A stretch of DNA of 6,407 nt. Source: Solirubrobacteraceae bacterium (lineage in GTDB: Bacteria; Actinomycetota; Thermoleophilia; Solirubrobacterales; Solirubrobacteraceae). A model generated the notes under the pieces. That model saw nothing but the letters and a program-made list of their open reading frames with translations. It made no database searches and had not been told where the DNA came from. This document shows positions 1 through 3,862 of the stretch, piece after piece. Location: assembly GCA_030038955.1 (NCBI GenBank), contig JASHQV010000288.1:1-6407 (forward strand). Direction: 5' to 3'. Position 1 is the stretch's first letter, and each line of letters starts with the position of its first letter. Both the position numbers and the translations under genes were made by a program.

Positions 1-141
1 ACCGCCGGGCTGCTCGCTTCCCACCACCCGCCGCTCGGGCGAATCGCGTTCACCGACTGGCTGGACGAGCACAGCCGCTCGATCGGCCACAGCTACGCGA
101 ACGAGCTCGAGCGCCACTTCACCTCAGCAGCGGCAGCGTGA
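1..141 (+). CDS. 3' end of an unrecognised protein-coding gene (partial)
   Basis: Frame 1 is open from the window edge to a TGA at 139-141 and gives the last 46 residues of a protein whose start lies outside the window. By hand count, 41 of 46 codons end in G or C, the pattern of a real gene in a high-GC genome. The tail contains the stretch GRIAFTDWLDEHSRSIGH, a mixed hydrophilic and aromatic segment, and ends in a run of alanines. There is no membrane segment and no motif that I can assign to a family. About 180 bases separate its stop from the tRNA gene, and the tRNA has its own promoter, so the two are probably transcribed separately. The product is unknown; coding status is fairly secure from codon bias, function is not. 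Confidence 0.72.
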   Translation, partial: TAGLLASHHPPLGRIAFTDWLDEHSRSIGHSYANELERHFTSAAAA

Positions 142-285
142 GTGCGCCCGATGACCGGCGGCGTGCCCCCAATCGCTCACTTTCAGCCACCTCGCGGCAG
201 GCACTCGGACATCTGCCTGTGGTTCTGGGCATGGGCTACCGTAGGCGCCGCCGGATAGGTGTTTGGACCGCTATCGGGCCGCGCC

Positions 286-313
286 TCGACAGTCGGCGGC
301 TGAGACGTAAAAT
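286..313 (+). promoter_or_regulatory. Sigma-70-type promoter of the tRNA-Gly gene
   Basis: A -35-like hexamer TCGACA (286-291, 5 of 6 matches to TTGACA) is followed after 16 bases by TAAAAT (308-313, 5 of 6 matches to TATAAT). Transcription would begin around 320, only a few bases before the mature tRNA 5' end at 324, leaving a very short leader for RNase P to remove. The fit is good for a GC-rich genome where such AT-rich hexamers are uncommon. The position directly before a stable RNA gene supports the call, which rests on motif matching only. Confidence 0.6.
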
Positions 314-323
314 CGCCTACTAC

Positions 324-396
324 GCGGACGTAGCTCAGCTGGTAGAGCGTCGGCTTCCCAAGCCGAAGGTCGCGGGTTCGAGACCCGTCGTCCGCT
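324..396 (+). tRNA. tRNA-Gly (anticodon CCC)
   Basis: The 73-base sequence folds into a full cloverleaf. The 7-bp acceptor stem (324-330 with 389-395) is perfectly paired. The D stem is GCTC (333-336) with GAGC (345-348). The anticodon stem TCGGC/GCCGA (350-354 with 362-366) is perfect and encloses the loop TTCCCAA. The anticodon is therefore CCC (357-359), which reads GGG glycine codons. The variable loop is 5 bases (367-371). The T stem (372-376 with 384-388) contains one G-T wobble and encloses TTCGAGA. The discriminator base is T396, normal for bacterial tRNA-Gly. The 3' CCA is not encoded (TCG follows), so it must be added by the CCA-adding enzyme. It has its own promoter just upstream; I found no convincing terminator after it. 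Confidence 0.97.
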
Positions 397-971
397 TCGA
401 CAAAGTGGCTGCTAATGGGGCCTTTTCTGTTGATCGCTACTCGACTGGGCTGGAGCGGGCAACTGTTGCGGGCAACTGTTGGCCTCACGAGATTTGGATT
501 TCCCTCGTAGGACCTCGGCAGTGAGCGCTCCTGCAGCAAGGAGCCTGAATCCCGGAGTCCATCTTGTTGCTTGGTGATCGATCCTGTCCTGAGGATCAAA
601 GACTCGCCGGCGGGAGACAGGCTTGGATGCCCGTCTTTCGTCGGGAAGTAACCCGATCGAGACCTTCAGTCGATGCGACCTCTCCTTCGCAGTGACGACG
701 GCTTCAAGGACGAGCGCTACCGGCCGGACGAGGCCCGCAGCCCACGATTCGAGGACGCGACATCCGGCCGCCCGTTTGACCGTGAGCCGAGGCACTCACC
801 GCTGCTCAGGCCCCCCGGTCAATCCCGCCAATGGCGTTGCGCTCATCGGGCCAAGTGTTCAGGCTGGGGTGCTTCTTGACGGAAGGACTACTGCGTCAGC
901 TCGAGCCAGGCTCAGGCCGACAGCGCTTGCTCACGCGAGTGAGGGTCTGAATAGCATCTAGCCAGCCAACC
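397..971. other. Intergenic stretch without a supported gene
   Basis: These 575 bases between the tRNA and the PH-like membrane protein gene contain several open frames on both strands, but all have low-complexity Arg/Ser/Pro/Ala-rich translations, no ribosome binding site and no recognisable domain. What is visible: a perfect 13-bp tandem duplication at 455-480; a perfect 6-bp inverted repeat GATCCT/AGGATC (580-585 and 592-597) with a 6-base loop; an 11-bp interrupted palindrome GAGCCAGGCTC (903-913); and a hairpin CTCAC-GCGA-GTGAG (930-943) just before the next gene. None has a T-run, so none is a classical terminator. A decayed gene cannot be excluded. Confidence 0.5.
455..480. repeat. Perfect 13-bp tandem duplication
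   Basis: The unit GCGGGCAACTGTT occurs twice head to tail (455-467 and 468-480) with no mismatch. Each unit holds a 9-bp interrupted palindrome, CAACTGTTG, when read into the following base. A period of 13 is not a multiple of three, which fits noncoding DNA. It lies about 60 bases after the tRNA-Gly 3' end. Replication slippage is the simplest origin; a paired protein-binding site is the alternative. Confidence 0.85.
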
Positions 972-1580
972 ATGAGCACGTCCCTGGGAAAGGCAACAGG
1001 CGATTTGGTGCTTAGACCCGTGCACCAACGGCGCCGCGGCCGTCAGTGGGGAGCAGCCGCAGCGTGGGCTTTGGCCTCGGCGGCCTTCATGGTGAGGTTT
1101 CACGGCGTCGCGCTGATGCTCGTCGGCGCGGGAAGTCTGCTTGCCGCCATTGCGATGTTGTGCTGGCTGCGCTGGCTATGGCGTCATTCGCAGTTGACGC
1201 TTCGGGGACTAACGCTCTACTACGGCACGCCCAGAGAGAGGGCCGTCTTTGAAGTCGGTCAACCAGGCGAGATCGTCGAGTTCACGGTGAATGCCGGCCA
1301 CGGTCAGCGACAGTCGCTGTGCCTGCTCGACGGCCAGGGCCATTCAAAATTGTTCATCTACAAGAGCACGTGGGACCCTGATCAGCTAGCAGAGCTTGAG
1401 CGTCGCCTCGGGCTGTCTGTGATCCGGCGTGAGCGCAGCTACTCGTTGCGAGACGCCAACAAGGAGTTCCCCGGCATCGTGCCCAGATGGCTAGCACGTC
1501 CGCAATTGCTTGGGGCTGTCATCGGTATCGCGCTGATCGTCTTCATCACCGCTATCGCGCTCGCACTCGGCACCGAGTAA
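972..1580 (+). CDS. Membrane protein with a probable bacterial PH-like domain
   Basis: The 202-residue product has a basic N-terminus (HQRRRGRQ, residues 18-25), then two hydrophobic stretches at about 27-42 and 45-70 that could form a membrane hairpin. A hydrophilic region of about 100 residues (73-175) follows, then a final membrane segment (about 179-199) and a two-residue tail. The central part, from LTLRGLTLYYG through the DGQGHSKLFIYKSTWDPDQLAELERRLGL stretch (120-148), has the alternating strands and the closing helix seen in bacterial PH-like (bPH) membrane proteins. That assignment is by eye. An in-frame stop at 948-950 makes ATG 972 the first usable start; no Shine-Dalgarno sequence precedes it within normal range (GAGGG at 941-945 is 26 bases away). 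Function is unknown; such proteins are usually uncharacterised membrane components. Of the first 40 codons 28 end in G or C, lower than in the flanking genes. Confidence 0.8.
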   Translation: MSTSLGKATGDLVLRPVHQRRRGRQWGAAAAWALASAAFMVRFHGVALMLVGAGSLLAAIAMLCWLRWLWRHSQLTLRGLTLYYGTPRERAVFEVGQPGEIVEFTVNAGHGQRQSLCLLDGQGHSKLFIYKSTWDPDQLAELERRLGLSVIRRERSYSLRDANKEFPGIVPRWLARPQLLGAVIGIALIVFITAIALALGTE

Positions 1581-1619
1581 CAGCGCTCTCGTCCCCGAGC
1601 GATCACCCGGCGCCTCGGG
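1565..1619 (+). terminator. Cluster of inverted repeats at the end of the PH-like gene; possible terminator
   Basis: ACTCGG-CA-CCGAGT (1565-1578) overlaps the end of the reading frame. It is followed by CGCTC (1584-1588) paired with GAGCG (1597-1601), which competes with CCCGAG (1594-1599) paired with CTCGGG (1614-1619). All stems are perfect and GC-rich, but no T-run follows. Terminators without a U-tract are reported in high-GC Gram-positive bacteria, so termination is possible but unproven. An imperfect hairpin about 100 bases later (1683-1709, five plus three pairs around a mismatch) is a second candidate. Confidence 0.28.
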
Positions 1620-1961
1620 ACCCCACGGACGTATTGCCACGAGGCAGCCAGCCGCCTGCAGCCGTCCGCACAGGCGGAATAGCGAGGCCCCCACTTGCTT
1701 GGGTCCTCGAGGCGGCGCGTGATCGCCTCCGTGGCGTTGCCATCACGGTCATCCGAGCCGTGTCACCCAGTCGTCGCCAATGTGGAAACGCTCGTGTCCG
1801 GGTTCCCGAGTCTCGCACGCGAAGCTCGCCGTTCTGCGCCGTAACAAGATCCGTTCGAGACCTGGGAGCGGGGCCAGCCGGGAGGGCCCGGACCGCTGGG
1901 CCGGCTTGGCCGACAGCGAAACTGTTTGGGAACCTTTTGCTTAGCGATTCGCTTATAGGTA
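1581..1961. other. Intergenic region before the sigma operon
   Basis: No gene is supported in these roughly 380 bases. Open frames here run into the sigma gene in other frames or on the opposite strand and read as Arg/Pro/Ser-rich low-complexity sequence. The region holds inverted repeats next to the upstream stop codon, the imperfect hairpin at 1683-1709, and at its right end the promoter-like elements of the sigma gene. The middle part, about 1710-1925, shows nothing I can assign. Confidence 0.5.
1929..1959 (+). promoter_or_regulatory. ECF-type promoter of the sigma factor gene
   Basis: GGAACC at 1929-1934 matches the GGAAC core of -35 elements used by many ECF sigma factors. About 18 bases after that core lies the only AT-rich patch, CTTATAGG (1952-1959), a likely -10 region. 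Initiation 6-8 bases later would fall near 1964-1967, at the GTG/ATG start codon itself, giving a leaderless or almost leaderless mRNA. An 11-bp interrupted palindrome AGCGA-T-TCGCT (1943-1953) fills the spacer. Because the gene encodes an ECF sigma factor, autoregulation is the natural inference. The exact -10 sequence for this sigma group is not known to me. Confidence 0.5.
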
Positions 1962-1964
1962 GTG

Positions 1965-2528
1965 ATGGCGGCCCCGGTGCCCAGATTCGAAGCGTTTGTG
2001 GAGGAGAATCTCCACCCGCTGTTGCGTACTGCGTTTCTGATTGCGTGGGATGAGCGGGAGGCTGAGGATCTCGTTCAGGAGACGCTCTTCCGCGTGGCTC
2101 GCAAATGGCGGCAGGTTGCGGCAATGGAGCACCGGTTTGCCTACGCGCGCCGGATTCTTGTGCGACTCGCGGTCGCGGGCGCGACGAAGCGACATCGGCG
2201 CCGCACGGAGCTGGCTGCGACAGACAACCTCGCGGCTGCGGCACTCGAGATCGCTGTCGGCGCCGCAGAGCTCGGCGCATTGGAGATTCGCGCGGAGTTG
2301 ATCTCGGCGCTTGGCCGGCTGAATCCTCGGCAACGAGCCGTGATCGTGCTGCGGTACTTCTTTGATCTGTCGGAGTCGGAGACTGCCGCAGCTGTCGGTT
2401 GCTCACTTGGAACCGTCAAGAGCAACGCCTCCCGCGGTCTCGAGCAGCTGCGCCAAATACTTGAACCGGGAGATGCAGGCTCGGTCTCCGACAGTGTGTC
2501 TTTGAAACCGAGGAGCGCGGAGCTATGA
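1965..2528 (+). CDS. SigE-family ECF RNA polymerase sigma factor
   Basis: This 187-residue protein is a two-domain ECF sigma factor that would direct core RNA polymerase to a small set of promoters. Region 2 spans about residues 8-75 and includes the typical AEDLVQETLFRVARKW segment (33-48), which contacts core polymerase and the -10 element. Region 4 spans about 113-165: LNPRQRAVIVLRYFFDLSESE, then the helix-turn-helix AAAVGCSLGTVKSNASRGLEQLR, which reads the -35 element. The overall pattern matches the actinobacterial SigE-type family of small ECF factors. A tail of about 22 residues follows region 4. An in-frame TAG at 1956-1958 leaves only GTG 1962 or ATG 1965 as starts; ATG is chosen. 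There is no room for a normal ribosome binding site, in line with a leaderless transcript. The stop codon overlaps the next gene's start (ATGA), so the two are translationally coupled. Confidence 0.93.
   Translation: MAAPVPRFEAFVEENLHPLLRTAFLIAWDEREAEDLVQETLFRVARKWRQVAAMEHRFAYARRILVRLAVAGATKRHRRRTELAATDNLAAAALEIAVGAAELGALEIRAELISALGRLNPRQRAVIVLRYFFDLSESETAAAVGCSLGTVKSNASRGLEQLRQILEPGDAGSVSDSVSLKPRSAEL
2511..2515 (+). promoter_or_regulatory. Ribosome binding site of the sigma partner gene
   Basis: AGGAG lies 9 bases before ATG 2525, inside the last codons of the sigma gene. It supports that start and indicates that the second gene can recruit ribosomes itself as well as through the ATGA overlap. 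Confidence 0.7.
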
Positions 2529-3472
2529 GCGACCGAGTTCAACAGCATTTGCGTGATGCGCTTGCTGATCGCGCCGACGTCTTCCCGTACGCCGCGGCGG
2601 CGGACCGACTGTCGCACGTCGATTACAAACCTCGCTACAGCCGCCGCCTGTCTGCTCATCTGCTCGGTGTCCTGAGTGTTTCCGCAACAGCCGCGCTCAC
2701 CGCGGTTGTTGCGGTCCTGCTGACGGTTGGCGGCAGCCCCCCAGCAGCGTTTGCCGGCTGGTCCCCCACCCCCAAAGTGCTCACCGCCAAGCAATTCCGC
2801 GCCGTCGCTCGCGTGATCCGTGAGCACTGGTCGCCGCGCTGTAGCGGTCCCGGGGGCTCAATCGTTCTAGCGGACGTCCGCGGCCCCCATACATTCTCAC
2901 TGTACGTCACCAACCCAGCCTCGCGCGAAAGGCTGGCCACGGTCTGCCTAAACGGAGTCGAGAACGGCTCCGGAGGTGACCCCGCTGCACATAGCTGGCC
3001 ACCTACCGTGGCACCGGGACGCACACGGTTCTTCCTTACCGAATACGGGACCATCAACCAACATCAAGGGGTCATCAGTCCCTTCATCTTCACCGAGGTC
3101 GGACGAGCAGGAGCCGATGTGCGATCCATAACGATGCTGCTGAGCACAGGCACAAAGGTGCAAGCGACGATTGGGCATGGCTGGTATCTCGTGTGGTGGC
3201 CAGCAAGGTACGGCTATTCCAAAAAGCTGATCATCACGACCTCATCGTCAAACGCCACCGTCGAGAAGACCTACGAGGTCGCCGACAACAACGGCCGGAT
3301 AAGCGCCGCATGTGGCGCCGGCCCAGCCACCAACGCCATCTCGATCCGCATACAAACGGAAAATCTCAAACTCGAACGCAAGCAGCTCATACCCAGCCAA
3401 CGCCGGATCGCGCTCGAGACATGGCTGCGACAACACGGCTACGCACCAGCTCGCGGAAAGCGCCCCTGCTGA
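2525..3472 (+). CDS. Single-pass membrane protein, putative anti-sigma factor or sensor partner
   Basis: The 315-residue product starts inside the sigma gene's stop codon. It has a cytoplasmic segment of about 44 residues with a helical part (VQQHLRDALADRAD, 5-18) and a basic cluster (RYSRR, 37-41). One membrane helix follows (about 45-68), then an outside domain of about 245 residues. The positive charges before the helix predict an N-in, C-out topology, the layout of membrane anti-sigma factors. The HxxxCxxC zinc motif of ZAS anti-sigma proteins is absent. The outer part begins with AFAGWSPTP (75-83) and contains GHGWYLVWWP (217-226), motifs I recall from uncharacterised proteins beside SigE-type genes in Thermoleophilia. 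Cysteines at 106, 141, 263 and 315 all lie outside, so disulfides are possible. The anti-sigma role is inferred from gene order and topology. In the last 41 codons only 26 end in G or C, an unusually low share here. Confidence 0.85.
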   Translation: MSDRVQQHLRDALADRADVFPYAAAADRLSHVDYKPRYSRRLSAHLLGVLSVSATAALTAVVAVLLTVGGSPPAAFAGWSPTPKVLTAKQFRAVARVIREHWSPRCSGPGGSIVLADVRGPHTFSLYVTNPASRERLATVCLNGVENGSGGDPAAHSWPPTVAPGRTRFFLTEYGTINQHQGVISPFIFTEVGRAGADVRSITMLLSTGTKVQATIGHGWYLVWWPARYGYSKKLIITTSSSNATVEKTYEVADNNGRISAACGAGPATNAISIRIQTENLKLERKQLIPSQRRIALETWLRQHGYAPARGKRPC

Positions 3473-3673
3473 CGATCGCTTCGACTCAGCCACGAGTCAA
3501 GATCAAACAAAGCGGACTGCCAGGCTTACGGAAGCTGCGCAATGGGGTGTCTCGTGGGTGATCACCGCCGAGTCTCGCCGTGCGAGGAATGCGATACTCA
3601 ACATCCAAGTCCGTTCGGTAGCTCGTCTCCGGAAGCGGAAGGATGTGTGGACACGCGATTGGTCTGGGATGCC

Positions 3674-3689
3674 ATTCCCTGCAAGGAAT
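3674..3689. promoter_or_regulatory. 16-bp near-perfect palindrome, possible operator
   Basis: ATTCC-CTGCAA-GGAAT has perfectly complementary 5-bp arms around a TGCA centre, with a single mismatched pair (C3679/A3684). It is AT-richer than its surroundings and lies about 175 bases before the peptidase start. The symmetry is typical of a dimeric repressor site, but no regulator gene is nearby to assign it. Confidence 0.3.
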
Positions 3690-3717
3690 TACGTATCGGA
3701 CTCTGGTGCCGGTCCGG

Positions 3718-3757
3718 TCGCCGGCGGCGCAGCCTAGGCTGACGGGTTCGCCGGCGA
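3718..3757. repeat. 12-bp palindrome flanked by two CGCCGGCG palindromes
   Basis: CAGCCTAGGCTG (3730-3741) is a perfect 12-bp palindrome. The 9-bp sequence TCGCCGGCG, which includes the palindrome CGCCGGCG, occurs on each side in the same orientation (3718-3726 and 3748-3756). The right copy extends to a 10-bp palindrome through A3757. The arrangement could bind one or more dimeric proteins or form a cruciform; GC-rich composition makes CGCCGGCG alone unremarkable. Confidence 0.4.
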
Positions 3758-3786
3758 TGACGGACCAGGATCGGTCGGGGCCGCCG

Positions 3787-3807
3787 TCCTCGAGGATTGC
3801 CTCGAGG
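3787..3807. repeat. Two copies of the palindrome CCTCGAGG, 12 bp apart
   Basis: CCTCGAGG occurs at 3788-3795 and 3800-3807, separated by ATTG. The left copy extends to the 10-bp palindrome TCCTCGAGGA (3787-3796). The spacing puts the two sites about one helical turn apart on nearly the same DNA face, 55-75 bases before the peptidase start codon, where an operator would be expected. The copies are also complementary to each other and could form an 8-bp hairpin stem in a transcript. Confidence 0.4.
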
Positions 3808-3852
3808 TGAGAGGACCGATGGTTGCGCGCCGCCTGTGGCCTGTCGAGATCT

Positions 3853-3856
3853 GGAG
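3853..3856 (+). promoter_or_regulatory. Ribosome binding site that fixes the peptidase start
   Basis: GGAG sits 6 bases before GTG 3863, ideal spacing. It decides between this GTG and the longer reading from TTG 3797, which would add 22 residues with no family similarity and has no ribosome binding site of comparable quality. Confidence 0.75.
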
Positions 3857-3862
3857 ACACCG

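Larger units (their letters stand above)
3473..3862. other. Palindrome-rich intergenic region before the peptidase gene
   Basis: No gene is supported in these 390 bases; open frames on both strands are shadows without a ribosome binding site or domain. Just after the partner gene's stop is a 5-bp inverted repeat GACTC/GAGTC (3483-3487 and 3494-3498), a weak terminator candidate with no T-run. From 3674 to 3807 there are six separate palindromic elements (described individually). No convincing -35/-10 pair stands out, so the peptidase promoter cannot be placed. Confidence 0.55.

Noticed and set aside
324..396. tRNA-Gly as an attachment site of an integrated element
   Set aside because: I found no second copy of the tRNA 3' end and no integrase or phage gene inside the window.
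401..425. AAAG...CTTT with a following T-rich patch after the tRNA as an intrinsic terminator
   Set aside because: Only four weak pairs form and the inner bases do not pair, so the stem would not be stable.
138..599. Overlapping open frames on both strands across the tRNA, with translations such as ADVAQLVERRLPKPKVAGSRP and DDGSRTRDLRLGKPTLYQLSYVR
   Set aside because: These are the well-known false translations of a tRNA gene; the cloverleaf at 324-396 explains the sequence.
412..961. Open frames on both strands (412-795 minus, 623-961 plus, 673-879 plus) as small genes
   Set aside because: Translations are low-complexity and rich in Arg, Ser and Pro, there is no ribosome binding site, and no domain is recognisable.
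1603..2406. 267-codon open frame on the minus strand
   Set aside because: It overlaps the clear sigma factor gene and reads as Arg/Pro/Ser-rich sequence, the usual antisense shadow in high-GC DNA.
3685..3710. GGAAT at 3685-3689 as an ECF promoter for the peptidase gene
   Set aside because: No suitable -10 sequence lies at the expected distance, and the GGAAT is part of a palindrome arm.
3797..3862. Longer peptidase start at TTG 3797
   Set aside because: The added 22 residues look unlike the family and have no good ribosome binding site; GGAG is correctly spaced before GTG 3863.
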